Source of the DNA: CAZUCE01 sp964619265
Lineage (GTDB): Bacteria > Planctomycetota > UBA1135 > GCA-002686595
Length of the DNA stretch: 64,000 nucleotides
Direction: 5' to 3'
Assembly: GCA_964619265.1 (NCBI GenBank)
Contig: CAZUCE010000022.1
Span: forward strand, 1-64,000
How positions within the stretch are numbered: position 1 is the first letter of the stretch; each line of letters opens with the position of its first letter. Shown here piece after piece: positions 33,622-42,738 of this stretch. Below the pieces are notes generated by a model. The model saw only the letters and a list, made by a program, of their open reading frames with translations. It was not told the origin of the DNA and made no database searches. A program made the position numbers and the translations under genes.

Positions 33622-34464
33622 TCAGAGCTTGCCCATCCAGGACATCAGGCGCAACTTGAGCACGGTGGTGTAGCCCTGAAGCAAGATCTTCCAGGTCAAG
33701 GTGGACTCGCCGCGCTCGCGATCGACGAACTGGATCGGGACTTCCCCGATGCTGTATCCGGCGCGCGCGGTTTTGAACAGGAGCTCTTGGACGATGGCAG
33801 GGCCCGGCGAGAAGGTGTCCTCGACGCGGATTTTGCGGAGCGTCTCGGCGGGCCAGGCCCGGAAGCCTGAGTTGCAGTCGCCTACGCGAAGGCCCAGCAG
33901 GAGCCGGATGTAGGTATTGGCCGCCTTCGTGATGACGCGGCGCACCAGCCCGCGGTCCGCATCCGCTCCGCCCGACACGGCCCGCGAGCCGAGAACCAAG
34001 CCCAGGGGGCGCGTGGCGGTCCCTTGCCCGGCGGCCAAGCTGGCCAGCATCTGGGGGATGTAGCGGGGGTGGTGAGAGAAGTCGGCGTCCATTTCGATCA
34101 CGAAATCGGCCCCCATTTCGAGGGCTCGGACGAAGCCGTCTCGGCCCGCCGCCCCGCGACCGCGGTCAGAGGTTCGGTGCAGGAGTTGGATTCGAGGTTC
34201 GTCTACCCCCGCATCGGCCACCAGGCGCCATGTACCGTCGGGGGAGTTGTCGTCGACGACCAAGACTTGGACTCTGGGTCCCAGATCCAGGAGAGCGCGG
34301 GCCAACTCGAGGATGTTCTCGGCCTCGTTGTACGTGGGCACGGTGCACACCACAGAGGCACCTGCGAGTTCCGGAGTGAGTTGCGGCCGGCCGGATTTCG
34401 GACCAAATTCCGCCTGGGGATGCTCTCCGCGGGAGGGATCTTCCTGGGACGGCGGCGCGGGCAT
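33622..34464 (-). CDS. Dolichyl-phosphate mannose synthase-like glycosyltransferase
   Basis: A 280-residue GT2 enzyme of the Dpm1 type, which transfers a hexose from a nucleotide sugar to a polyprenyl phosphate at the membrane. Motifs: VVCTVPTYNEAENILELARA, LVVDDNSPDGTWRLV, GRGAAGRDGFVRALEMGADF, the metal site VIEMDADFSHHPRYIP (D-A-D), GSRAVSGGADADRGLVR, and the NSGFRAWPAETLRK acceptor segment. It lacks a C-terminal membrane domain, so it is the soluble short form. ATG 34464 is preferred over a TTG at 34497. Lipid-linked sugar made here could feed the GT39-like protein encoded divergently at 34628. Confidence 0.87.
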   Translation of the reverse strand: MPAPPSQEDPSRGEHPQAEFGPKSGRPQLTPELAGASVVCTVPTYNEAENILELARALLDLGPRVQVLVVDDNSPDGTWRLVADAGVDEPRIQLLHRTSDRGRGAAGRDGFVRALEMGADFVIEMDADFSHHPRYIPQMLASLAAGQGTATRPLGLVLGSRAVSGGADADRGLVRRVITKAANTYIRLLLGLRVGDCNSGFRAWPAETLRKIRVEDTFSPGPAIVQELLFKTARAGYSIGEVPIQFVDRERGESTLTWKILLQGYTTVLKLRLMSWMGKL

Positions 34465-34627
34465 GGGAACTGTCTGTGGGAAGGCTCGGGCCGGCAAGCC
34501 GGAAAGACCGATGGTGCCCGGAGCCCGCCCCTGGCAGGCTATCCGGCTCTCCGGGTCGGGACAACCACAGGTTCACCGACCCACCCTCGTCCTTGCCATT
34601 GCGGGTCGATCCCGTTTCGCTACCCCG

Positions 34628-36841
34628 ATGCCCACCGCCAAGGAGCCCAAGGCCTCATCTCCCCAGCCCCGCCGGGCTGGGTCCCGCCCTACGTCAGGAG
34701 CGCGATTCTACGACCCCGAGGCCGACCTCCGGGTTGGGGCCACCCTGTGGGACTGGCTGGCGCGCTGGCTGCTTGTGGGGATGGCCGTGATCCTGGTTCA
34801 CGGGGCCTGGAAAGTCGGACCGACCTACGACGAGCATTTCTACATCGCCGCCGGCTACCACTACTGGGAGACGGGAGACTTCAGCCTGAACCGGGAGCAC
34901 CCGCCGCTGCTGAAGCTGATGGCCGGATTCCCCTTGCGGCACGTCGCCGACGTAGACGTGGCTCCGGCTGGCGAGGACCTGATCAACCCGACCGTGGATT
35001 TCTTCTACCAGCGCAACAACCGCTGGTTGGATCGAAACCTGTTCCTGGCTCGGCTTCCGTTCTGCCTGCTCACGGTCTTGCTGGCCTGGGGGGTGTTCCG
35101 AACCGCGCGCTATCTGTTCGGGCCGCGCGCCGCATTTGCTGGGCTGGCCTTGTTTGCGCTCAATCCCAACGTGTTGGCCCACGGCCGGCTTGCCAGTTTG
35201 GATGGGGGCGCGACCGCGTTCTTGTTCCTGTCGGTCATGGCGTTCGTCGCCGCGCTCGAACGCCCGACCGCCTGGCGCATCCTTGGTGCCGGCATCCTGT
35301 TCGGACTGGCGCAGTTGGCTAAGTTCTCTTCGCTGGTGCTGATCCCTGGCTTCGTGGTTTTGACGCTGGTGCAAATGCTCCGCAATTTGCGCAAGTCACG
35401 CAGGCGGCTCCAGTCGCCGGTCGCGCCCCTGTGGAATTTCGCCCGCGTGGCCTTGGTCGGGCTCAGCATCTTCTCGGTCGGGTATTTCTTCGAAGCCAAG
35501 AGCGCGAACGAGGCCTACGCCAAGAACCCATACCTTGACGCCGATCCGCCGGTGGAGATCACGCCGGTCGACTTGGCCAAGGCGCTCGTGGAGGCCCACG
35601 ACGACCCCGGTTACCACCTGCGCGTGGAAGACGTGGCGACCGCTGTGTCGATGGAGCAGGCCCTCGACCGCTGGGCGGGGCTGCTGACCCAAGCCGAACC
35701 CGAGGGCGCGGCCGACGCAGCTGCTGCTGCGATCGTGCGTCTTGCCGAGGGCCCCGGTGAGGACCGCAAACGCGCGTTTGAGCTGCTGCTTGAGGCGCCG
35801 GCCGACCGCGTGTCGTTCCAGACCCGACTCGAGGCGCTCGCTGGGCTGGCCGAGAAAACCCTGGTCGCCGAGAATGGTGATCCGCTGCCTGCCGATGAGA
35901 ATGGCATCGCCGACTGGGCCGGCTGGTTCGAGGATTGGCGCTTCCAGGACTGGGACCAGAAGCTCTTCTATCGCGAAGACATCGATCTGGCCACGCGCGG
36001 GCTGCTCGGAGATACCCGTAAAATCCCGCTGTTCTCGGCCTTCCAGGGGATCGACTTCCAGTTGAACCACGGCTCGATTGGACACAGCAGCTACTACCGA
36101 GGTCAGATCCTTCGGCCGGGTCCGAACGGGAGCTTCCAGGACGGCAACCCGTTCCCCGAGTACTACTCCGACGTCATGTTCGTGAAGAACCCGATCGGAT
36201 TTGTGGCGGCCTGTTCGCTCGGCCTGTTGTTCGCGATTGTGATTCGACGTCGCTGGACGTTCCTGCACCTGTTTGCCTACGTCGGAATTCCGGCCGCGCT
36301 GTTCTACATGTTCTCGACGAGCAACGCGCTGATGGGGGTTCGCTACGTCTTGCCCGTGTTCCCGTTCCTCGCGATCCTGGCGGCGCGTGCAGAGTTGTTG
36401 CTTCCACGCCTCGGTCTCTTGCTGGCCATCGCGGCTGCAGCCGAGAGCCTGTGGATTCATCCGCACCAGCTGATGTACTACAACCTCGCTGTCGGCGGCC
36501 CCAAAGGCGGCCCGGAGATCACGGTCGTGGGCGACGATTGGGGCCAGGACGTACGCCAGCTCGGTCGCTACTACCAAGAGCACGCCGAAGAAATCGAGAC
36601 GGCCGGGGGCCTGCTCTACAACCCCTACACGAAGGCTGATCTCGAGTCCTTCGGTCTTGAGGCTTCGCGCCTCATCGGGCCCTCGGAGCGCGGCATCGTG
36701 GCGGTGCACGAGAACCTCTTCTACCGCAATCCGCAGGACTACGAGTGGCTGCGGGACTTCAAGCCCTACGAGCGACTCGGTTGGTCGATCCGGCTCTACG
36801 ATCTAGCCAATCCGCTGGGCGAGAAGCCCGAGTGGCACTAG
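34628..36841 (+). CDS. GT39/ArnT-like membrane glycosyltransferase with large insert
   Basis: A 737-residue integral membrane protein of the GT-C class, which uses a polyprenyl-phosphate sugar. After a first transmembrane segment (LARWLLVGMAVILVHGAW), the first periplasmic loop carries the catalytic-type acidic motif GPTYDEHFYIAAGYHYWETG and the family pattern LNREHPPLLKLMAGFPL. About ten further hydrophobic segments follow, e.g. RLPFCLLTVLLAWGVFRTA, GLALFALNPNVLAHGRLAS and the C-terminal VRYVLPVFPFLAILAARAEL. Residues ~300-475 form a soluble insert rich in Ala, Asp and Glu (ARAFELLLEAPADRV region), unusual for the family. ATG 34628 gives a natural N-terminus. The Dpm1-like gene is divergent, 163 bp away; the pair suggests a lipid-linked sugar transfer system. 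Confidence 0.82.
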   Translation: MPTAKEPKASSPQPRRAGSRPTSGARFYDPEADLRVGATLWDWLARWLLVGMAVILVHGAWKVGPTYDEHFYIAAGYHYWETGDFSLNREHPPLLKLMAGFPLRHVADVDVAPAGEDLINPTVDFFYQRNNRWLDRNLFLARLPFCLLTVLLAWGVFRTARYLFGPRAAFAGLALFALNPNVLAHGRLASLDGGATAFLFLSVMAFVAALERPTAWRILGAGILFGLAQLAKFSSLVLIPGFVVLTLVQMLRNLRKSRRRLQSPVAPLWNFARVALVGLSIFSVGYFFEAKSANEAYAKNPYLDADPPVEITPVDLAKALVEAHDDPGYHLRVEDVATAVSMEQALDRWAGLLTQAEPEGAADAAAAAIVRLAEGPGEDRKRAFELLLEAPADRVSFQTRLEALAGLAEKTLVAENGDPLPADENGIADWAGWFEDWRFQDWDQKLFYREDIDLATRGLLGDTRKIPLFSAFQGIDFQLNHGSIGHSSYYRGQILRPGPNGSFQDGNPFPEYYSDVMFVKNPIGFVAACSLGLLFAIVIRRRWTFLHLFAYVGIPAALFYMFSTSNALMGVRYVLPVFPFLAILAARAELLLPRLGLLLAIAAAAESLWIHPHQLMYYNLAVGGPKGGPEITVVGDDWGQDVRQLGRYYQEHAEEIETAGGLLYNPYTKADLESFGLEASRLIGPSERGIVAVHENLFYRNPQDYEWLRDFKPYERLGWSIRLYDLANPLGEKPEWH

Positions 36842-36876
36842 GCCGGGCACGCGCGGCTAAGGCCGGATGCATCAAC

Positions 36877-36901
36877 CCGGGGGACTCCATAGCTCCCCCG
36901 G
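36877..36901. terminator. Hairpin between convergent genes
   Basis: An 8-bp stem CCGGGGGA (36877-36884) with TCCCCCGG (36894-36901), 36 bp after the GT39-like gene and 125 bp before the end of the convergent sulfatase gene. No T tract on either strand, so it could serve either gene or neither. Confidence 0.4.
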
Positions 36902-37025
36902 TTCGGGGATGAGCTTGGGTTGCTCTTCGCTCCTGTGTTGCTACAGGGGCTCGTCCGGCGGCGCGTGGAGCGCCGTGACCGATCTCACCGGTTCCTTCTA
37001 GAGGTGCGCCGCCCCGAACGGACTC

Positions 37026-38483
37026 CTATTCGGACTCAGCCGGCTCGTCGATGATGTAGCCGTTGGCGCGCAGGAATTCGAGGACATCCGGGTCGGTGAT
37101 TTGGAAGCCCTTGCCGAACCGCGGCAGGGATTGATGAAAACTGTCGACTTCGCGGGCCATGCGGTTCGCCTCACGCACCCTGTCGCCTTGGATGTCCAGG
37201 AAGGCGGGCGTCGTTGGGGAGCCGGCTTCGTACTCGCACAGAAGCTGCGGCTCGGTGAACCAGGGAGCCTCCAGGCGCCATCCGGCTTCCTCGCGGGTCG
37301 GAGCCTCCTTCACGTGGCGCTTCCAGTAGCGCTTGCCGGAGGTGCGCGCGCTGGTGACCCAGGGGCCGCCGTAGGACAGGGCGTAACCGCGGCTGGGGTT
37401 TTCCGCGAGCAGGCTCTTGCCGGACAGTTCGTAGGGGGCGTCCAGCTCCAGGAGTTCCAGCGCGGTGGGGGTTACCTGGGCGAGTTCGACCGGCGCTCCG
37501 ACGCGGCCGGGCGCGAGGCCCGGGGCGCGAATCATCATCGGTATCCAGAACACGCCTTCGGTCATCGAGAAGCCGTGGTCGTAGCGATTCCAGGTTTCGA
37601 AGAGCTCTTCGCCGTGGTCGGCGGTGGCGATCAGGGCCGTGGTTTCAGCCAGGCCCGTTTCGTCGAGGAAGTCGAGCAAGCGTCCTAGCTGGTCATCGGC
37701 GCCGGTGATTTCAGCGCGGTACAAGTCGAGCAGCCGTTCGCGGACCTCCTCCGGAGGCAGGGTGCGCAGGGCTTCGTATTCGTTGTAGTAGGCGTACTGT
37801 TCGAATTTTTCGCGTGGCCTATCGCCGGCGTAGTCCCAGTAGCGCGGCGGAGGGCGATGTTCCGCATGGGGATCCATCAGGTGCAGCCAGGCGAGGAAAG
37901 GCCGTTGTTGTTCGGCCATCCACTCCAGACCGTTTGTGACGACCGCCTCGTCCCACAGGTACTGGTCCGAGTAGTTCTCGGGGTCGTCCAACATGCCGCA
38001 GTAACGCTCATCCCAGCCGTCGTGATAGACGGTGCCCCGGATGCCCTGGAGCTTGCACATGTTTGCGAGGAACGAGCCGGTTGCAAATCCAGAGGCTTGA
38101 CACAGGAACGGCAGCGGAATGATGCCGCTGGCGAAGCCGGAGTTTTGCTCGTGGACTTGGTGCTGGATCGGCAGAAGGCCGGTCAGCATCGAGGTGAGCG
38201 AGGGGTTGGTCAGCGTCGCTGGGCTGTAGGCGCGCTCGAACAGCAGGCTTTGCTGTGCGAGTCGGTCGAATTGGGGGGTCGAGTCCGTGGCCGTGGAATA
38301 GGGCCCGGTAAAGTCCGCCCGCAAGGTGTCGACCGTGAAGATCACCAGATTGCGAGCGAAGCCCGGCTCAGAATGGCCCGAGCCCGAATCGCCCGAGCAG
38401 CTGGAGAGCAGGAGGCCGGCCGCGAGGCTGCCGGCCTGGAGCCACGGTGAAATGGCGATCGAAGCGTGCGGTCGAAGATGCAT
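37026..38483 (-). CDS. Sulfatase-family lipoprotein with Thr at the nucleophile site
   Basis: A 485-residue lipoprotein: signal LQAGSLAAGLLLSSC with lipobox Cys C29. The alkaline phosphatase-superfamily core is well preserved: LVIFTVDTLRADF (metal Asp D52), STPQFDRLAQQSLLFERAYS, LTNPSLTSMLTGLLP, WLHLMDPHAEH, and IATADHGEELFE (Asp-His metal site). At the position normally Cys/Ser that becomes formylglycine there is T92 (T-N-P-S). Phosphatidyl- and phosphoglycerol-transferases of this superfamily use Thr, so a phosphodiesterase or phosphotransferase role on surface glycans is as likely as sulfate ester cleavage. ATG 38483 gives the lipoprotein signal. The next gene is divergent, only 43 bp away, and encodes a related protein. 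Confidence 0.82.
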   Translation of the reverse strand: MHLRPHASIAISPWLQAGSLAAGLLLSSCSGDSGSGHSEPGFARNLVIFTVDTLRADFTGPYSTATDSTPQFDRLAQQSLLFERAYSPATLTNPSLTSMLTGLLPIQHQVHEQNSGFASGIIPLPFLCQASGFATGSFLANMCKLQGIRGTVYHDGWDERYCGMLDDPENYSDQYLWDEAVVTNGLEWMAEQQRPFLAWLHLMDPHAEHRPPPRYWDYAGDRPREKFEQYAYYNEYEALRTLPPEEVRERLLDLYRAEITGADDQLGRLLDFLDETGLAETTALIATADHGEELFETWNRYDHGFSMTEGVFWIPMMIRAPGLAPGRVGAPVELAQVTPTALELLELDAPYELSGKSLLAENPSRGYALSYGGPWVTSARTSGKRYWKRHVKEAPTREEAGWRLEAPWFTEPQLLCEYEAGSPTTPAFLDIQGDRVREANRMAREVDSFHQSLPRFGKGFQITDPDVLEFLRANGYIIDEPAESE

Positions 38484-38526
38484 GGGGTCTGAGTATAGGA
38501 AGCGCCAAGGGTAGACTCGGGGTCCC

Positions 38527-40080
38527 GTGAATTCGCTTGACCCGACTTTGATGCCCCACCTCCACCGGCGAGTCGCAGGCTCCCGCTCCATTTTTCTCGC
38601 TCCGGCGCTGATCCTTGCGGGCTGTGGCCCCGGCGGCGAGACGAATCGTCTGGCCTCCGCTCTGTTGGTGACGATCGATTGCCTCCGTTCGGATCACTGT
38701 TCAGCCTATGGCTACGAGCGCGAAACCACCCCGAATCTGGAGAGTTTGGCGCGCGAAGGCGTGCTCTTCGAACGCTCCTGGTCCCAGGCACCATTTACGG
38801 CGCCGGCTCACGCGAGCCTGTTCACGGGCCTGCACACCCAGAGCCACGGGGTGTTGCATTGGGCCACCCGCATCGACCCGGCCGTGCCGACCTTCGCGGG
38901 TCTGTTTGCCGCCGAGGGCTATGCGACGGGCGCCTTTTTGAATCACCCGAGCCTCGAGGGGACCGGTGTGCTCGACGATTTCGAGACCGTGGGCCAACGG
39001 GTCCTGGAGCCCTGGGATCTCGCGGTGGGGGATTTTCTGGGCTGGCTGGATTCCAAGGTTTCGGATTTGGATGACCCGTTTGCAGCGTGGGTCCACCTGT
39101 GGGATGTCCACCGGCCCTACGGCTACCGGGACTGGTCGCCCGACTGGTGGCAGGAGGCTACCGGCCGTGGACCGGGCGAACTGCAGCTCTCCTACGCCGA
39201 GCAGACCGTGGACGAAGGCGGTTATCGAAGGGACACCGATCCGCGCGTGGGGCGCCTCGAAGAGCACTACAACCTGAACGTTCGCGAGCGGCGTTCCCCG
39301 CGTCCGCTGGGTGGGGAGCAGCGCCTGTTCCGCGAGGCTGATTGGCAAGCCATCGAAGATCGCTACGATAACGCGGTTCGGGCAGCGGACGAAGGGCTTG
39401 GGGCGCTGATCGAAGGCCTTCGAGAGCGAAAGCGGCTGGACGACACGATCCTCATTGTGACGGCCGATCACGGCGAAGCGCTTCGGGAACGGATTGGGTG
39501 CTGGTTCACCCATGACCCGTATCTTTATGAGGAGACCCTGCGCGTGCCGCTGGTGATTCGGTTCCCCGGTGGTGAATTCGCCGGTCAGAGGATCCAGCGT
39601 GCGGCTCGTGGCATCGACGTCTTGCCGACCTTCTTGGATGCGACCGAGGTCGGAACCCTGTCGGTGATCCAGGGGAGAAGTCTGCTGCCGGACGTGCGCG
39701 GCGAAGTGCGTGACGAACTGCCCGTTTTCGCCCAGACACAAACCACCAACGCCAAGGAGGACGATCGCAAGGCCAAAGACCTCGACGTGGACTGGATTGA
39801 GCATCGGCTGGCACTGGTTCACCAAGGGTTCAAACTGATTCGCGACCTCGACACCGGCCAGGACCTCCTGTTTGAACTAGCGACCGATCCCGAAGAACAG
39901 CGGGACCTGGTGGCTGGAGGCAAGCACCAGGCGGAGCACGCTGGTTTGTCTCAGTTGCTTGAAACCCTCGCGAATGGGCTTCCGCGCAGCGGCTCCGACT
40001 GGCGCGACTTGCCCTGCGACGAGCGACGCATTCTTGTTAGCCTCGGATACCTCGACGAGAGCGTTCTCGAGGACTGTTGA
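38527..40080 (+). CDS. Second sulfatase-family lipoprotein with Thr at the nucleophile site
   Basis: A 517-residue protein; signal SIFLAPALILAGC with lipobox Cys C33. Core motifs: SALLVTIDCLRSDHCSAYGY (metal Asp D51), TTPNLESLAREGVLFERSWS, PFTAPAHASLFTGLHTQSHG, WVHLWDVHRPYG, and IVTADHGEALRER. T91 sits at the formylglycine position (T-A-P-A-H-A-S), as in its divergent neighbour. Insertion relative to the neighbour around residues 190-260. The start is a GTG at 38527; an ATG eight codons later is possible. Activity cannot be assigned beyond a metal-dependent ester or phosphoester hydrolase/transferase acting outside the inner membrane. Confidence 0.82.
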   Translation: MNSLDPTLMPHLHRRVAGSRSIFLAPALILAGCGPGGETNRLASALLVTIDCLRSDHCSAYGYERETTPNLESLAREGVLFERSWSQAPFTAPAHASLFTGLHTQSHGVLHWATRIDPAVPTFAGLFAAEGYATGAFLNHPSLEGTGVLDDFETVGQRVLEPWDLAVGDFLGWLDSKVSDLDDPFAAWVHLWDVHRPYGYRDWSPDWWQEATGRGPGELQLSYAEQTVDEGGYRRDTDPRVGRLEEHYNLNVRERRSPRPLGGEQRLFREADWQAIEDRYDNAVRAADEGLGALIEGLRERKRLDDTILIVTADHGEALRERIGCWFTHDPYLYEETLRVPLVIRFPGGEFAGQRIQRAARGIDVLPTFLDATEVGTLSVIQGRSLLPDVRGEVRDELPVFAQTQTTNAKEDDRKAKDLDVDWIEHRLALVHQGFKLIRDLDTGQDLLFELATDPEEQRDLVAGGKHQAEHAGLSQLLETLANGLPRSGSDWRDLPCDERRILVSLGYLDESVLEDC

Positions 40081-40084
40081 TCCC

Positions 40085-40810
40085 ATGGAAACGGCTCCCC
40101 CTGACACGGCCAAATTCGCCGCCGCCCTGTGCGAGCTCGAGGCCGAAATCCACTGGGCTCGGCTGGAACCGGTCTACGTCGAAGGCGATGCGGCCGGCTT
40201 CTTCTCGCCTGAACAGCTCGAGGCCCAGCGCGACGCGGGCTTGCTGTTCGCAAGCGATTTAGCCACCGAACTCGCCGGCGGCACGTCGCTATATCTGGGG
40301 GCCGGCGTGGCCGAGCTCGCTCCGGCTCTCTTTGAGTGTTCGGCGCTCGGGCGCGACGTGCGTTGGGTGACCCTGCCGGGACCCGAGGCGAGCGAGCTCA
40401 GGAGAGCCTTCGCGGCAGTGGGCGAGCGCCTCGGGGCGAAGTTCCCGGTCGTGGACACAGACCCCCTCAAGCCTTCACCGGAGCCCTGCTGTGACCATCT
40501 GTGGATGGTGAGCGTGCTCTCGGACCCGATCGCTTTTCCTGCGCTCCACCGCGCGGTCTACGGGAAGAAGGCCCCCCGGGCGGCTGCCCTGGACACGGAC
40601 AAGCGCCGGGCCCGGGAGCTCCTGCGCGCCGCTTTCACGCATCTGGCTCCACCTGCGCTGGTCCATACGACGAACGAGGAGCTTGCGCTGGTCGAACAGG
40701 CTGCCGTCGAACGCGGCGGCCGGCTCGCCCTCTTAGAACTCGGACGGCTGTCCCCGATCGTGGGCGACGTCGTGCGGCGCGGGCGCTGGCTGGCAGACAT
40801 CGGGGCGTAG
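40085..40810 (+). CDS. Hypothetical cytosolic protein, Rossmann-like
   Basis: A 241-residue protein starting four bases after the sulfatase stop (ATG 40085). No signal peptide. An alternation of strands and helices is visible: GTSLYLGAGVAELAPALFE, DVRWVTLPGPEASELRRAF, DHLWMVSVLSDPIAF, and the C-terminal RLALLELGRLSPIVGDVV. The GxGxxE-like LGAGVAEL segment resembles a SAM-binding motif I, so a methyltransferase-like fold is possible, but the acidic loop and later motifs are not convincing. Probably in one transcript with the upstream lipoprotein and the downstream cupin gene. Confidence 0.6.
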   Translation: METAPPDTAKFAAALCELEAEIHWARLEPVYVEGDAAGFFSPEQLEAQRDAGLLFASDLATELAGGTSLYLGAGVAELAPALFECSALGRDVRWVTLPGPEASELRRAFAAVGERLGAKFPVVDTDPLKPSPEPCCDHLWMVSVLSDPIAFPALHRAVYGKKAPRAAALDTDKRRARELLRAAFTHLAPPALVHTTNEELALVEQAAVERGGRLALLELGRLSPIVGDVVRRGRWLADIGA

Positions 40811-40884
40811 ACTGCGCCCTCCGCTCCGGTCAGCTCCCCAATCGATCTGCCCATCCCCCAAGAAGACCTCTCCCGTCACTCCCC

Positions 40885-41424
40885 ATGACCCCCTTCAGCG
40901 ACAGCGCCCAGTCGGCTTACGGCATTCAGGACTACACCCCGAAGCCGACGATCGACGGCCTCGAAATCCACGAGCTGCGACGCTTCAACGACGACGGTGG
41001 CGCCATGACCGAGCTGGGCCGGATGGATTCCGGAAAGCTCCAGGGCTTTGAGGGGTTTGAAGTACGTCAAGTGAACTACTCGGTGATGGACCCGGGTGTC
41101 ATCAAGGCCTTTCATCTGCACAAGCGTCAGACCGATGTTTGGTACATCCCGCCCAGCGACAAAGGGCTGATGGTGGTGGCCGACGTCCGCGCCGGCTCGC
41201 CCACCGAAGGCGTTGTGCAGCGCGTCGTGATGGGGGACAGTCGTTCGCGTCTCGTGCGCATTCCTCCGGGCGTGGCGCACGGGATCATGAGCCTGACCGT
41301 CGCGCGCCCGATGGTGATCATGTACTTCGTGGACGTCCAGTTCTCGACGGACGAGCACTGCGATGAAGGCCGTCTGCCCTGGGATCACTTCGGCGCGGAA
41401 GTCTGGGACATCGAAAAGGGCTGA
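40885..41424 (+). CDS. RmlC-like cupin (dTDP-4-dehydrorhamnose 3,5-epimerase family)
   Basis: A 179-residue double-stranded beta-helix protein. Family features: VRQVNYSVMDPGVIKAFHLH, carrying the catalytic-type His, KRQTDVWYIPPSDKGLMVVAD, then SRLVRIPPGVAHGIMSL and VIMYFVDVQF. True RmlC converts dTDP-4-keto-6-deoxyglucose to the rhamnose precursor in surface polysaccharide synthesis. No rmlA, B or D gene lies in the window, so a different sugar nucleotide or a non-catalytic role is open. The ATG at 40885 was chosen because upstream sequence in frame lacks homology. A hairpin follows the stop. Confidence 0.78.
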   Translation: MTPFSDSAQSAYGIQDYTPKPTIDGLEIHELRRFNDDGGAMTELGRMDSGKLQGFEGFEVRQVNYSVMDPGVIKAFHLHKRQTDVWYIPPSDKGLMVVADVRAGSPTEGVVQRVVMGDSRSRLVRIPPGVAHGIMSLTVARPMVIMYFVDVQFSTDEHCDEGRLPWDHFGAEVWDIEKG

Positions 41425-41432
41425 GCTTCGCG

Positions 41433-41450
41433 CCCCCCCGTTCGGGGGGG
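41433..41450. terminator. GC-rich hairpin between convergent genes
   Basis: CCCCCCC (41433-41439) pairs with GGGGGGG (41444-41450) around loop GTTC. It starts 8 bp after the cupin gene stop and lies 49 bp before the end of the convergent HDOD gene. No T tract. Confidence 0.5.
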
Positions 41451-41499
41451 ACTTGGAACCCGGGAGCTCTGCGACCCAAAGAGCCGAGTCGCAGACCGT

Positions 41500-42738
41500 C
41501 TACGCCGCGGCGCTGGAGCCGAACTGGCTCGCATGCAACTCGAGAGCTAGCGCGAACCAGTCGGCGCGGGCCTCACTGGTTTGCGCTTCGAGTCTCGGGG
41601 GAACCGCAGTCGGTGCTTCGGTTTCGCCGCGCTCGATCCTCTCGAGCTGCTCGGCTGCGTAGTGCAGGGCCTCCAGGATTTCGAGAGGGGTTCGGATCGG
41701 TTCCACCGGTAGGCGCTCCTGATAGAGCACCGGTTCAAGAAGCACATCGGGCAGTCCCCAGGCAGCCAGCAAGAACGCGCCGACTTCGGCGTGCGTGGCC
41801 CCCAGATGCGAGCGCTCGGCTTCGAACAGGCTCGCAAAATCACTGCGTGAATGGAGGACCTTCCCGTAGCCTTCCGTTTCACTGCTGGCGAGCAGGAGTT
41901 GTCCGAGAGCCCTGAGGCTGCCCGCCAAAAAAGCCGTGGGGGCGTGGACATGGGTTGGTCCGAGCAGCTGCTCCGCGAGGCGCCCAACGAAGAGCGCGCG
42001 CTGCATCTCCCCTTCGGCGTCGTAGCCCTTGGGAAGTTTGGTGAGGTCGAGCTGAGAGGTCAGCCCCTGATGTAGCGCGAGGCGCTTGAGTTGTTCGGAA
42101 CCGACGTACAGAACGGCTTCGCGCAGGGAGACGACCCGGGAACGCAGCCCAAAAAAGCTCGAGTTGACCAGCTGAAGCACGCGCGCCGACAGCGGAGGGT
42201 CGTCCTCGACCGCTCGGGCCACGGCGAGAATGTCCGGCTCCTCGGAGTCAAACAGAGGAGCCAGCCGCTGGTAGGTGCCCGGAATGGCAGGCAGCCGGGT
42301 GTCGCCCTCAAACAGTTGGGTCAACCCGGGCGATTGGAGACGGGAGCGCAGGGCAAAGGCGCGCTGGAGCGTGCTTTGGAGTCGCGCAGGGCTGTAGGGC
42401 AGCGCCATGCAGACCTGCGCGCTCGAGGCTCGGCTGAGAGAGCGCTGGATGCCCTCGCTGGAGGCCAGCAGCACGCGCAGAACCGTTGGGGCGACAGACT
42501 GGACGTCGTTCAGGAACGCGACACCGTCGCCCGGCTCCAGGTCGAGCGGAGCGACCACGGCGGCAAATCGATGGGGACCCGCGCGCAACCGCTCGAGGGC
42601 TCGGATTGCGCTGGACTCAAAGCAAGGCGTCCAAGCCTGTTGCAAAGTCGCATGGCCGCGAGCAGCCCATTCGAGAGTGCGATCGTCGCCTGCGACGAAC
42701 AGCACCTCGCTCGGATTCCAACGGGTGTCGGAATTCAT
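41500..42738 (-). CDS. HDOD-domain regulator with receiver-like N-terminus
   Basis: A 412-residue cytoplasmic signalling protein. Residues 5-125 look like a degenerate receiver domain (VLFVAGDDRTLEWAA, RFAAVVAPLDLEPGDGVAF with D at the phosphosite region, TVLRVLLASSEGIQ, CMALPYSPARLQSTLQRAF). Residues ~145-340 are the HDOD domain: FEGDTRLPAIPGTYQRLAPL, AVEDDPPLSARVLQLVNSSF with FGLRSRVVSLREAVLYVG, and LAGSLRALGQLLLASSE. HDOD proteins act in bacterial signalling, often with cyclic nucleotides or chemotaxis. The HD pair of true HD phosphohydrolases is not apparent. ATG 42738 begins the receiver-like domain. Monocistronic by position. Confidence 0.82.
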   Translation of the reverse strand: MNSDTRWNPSEVLFVAGDDRTLEWAARGHATLQQAWTPCFESSAIRALERLRAGPHRFAAVVAPLDLEPGDGVAFLNDVQSVAPTVLRVLLASSEGIQRSLSRASSAQVCMALPYSPARLQSTLQRAFALRSRLQSPGLTQLFEGDTRLPAIPGTYQRLAPLFDSEEPDILAVARAVEDDPPLSARVLQLVNSSFFGLRSRVVSLREAVLYVGSEQLKRLALHQGLTSQLDLTKLPKGYDAEGEMQRALFVGRLAEQLLGPTHVHAPTAFLAGSLRALGQLLLASSETEGYGKVLHSRSDFASLFEAERSHLGATHAEVGAFLLAAWGLPDVLLEPVLYQERLPVEPIRTPLEILEALHYAAEQLERIERGETEAPTAVPPRLEAQTSEARADWFALALELHASQFGSSAAA

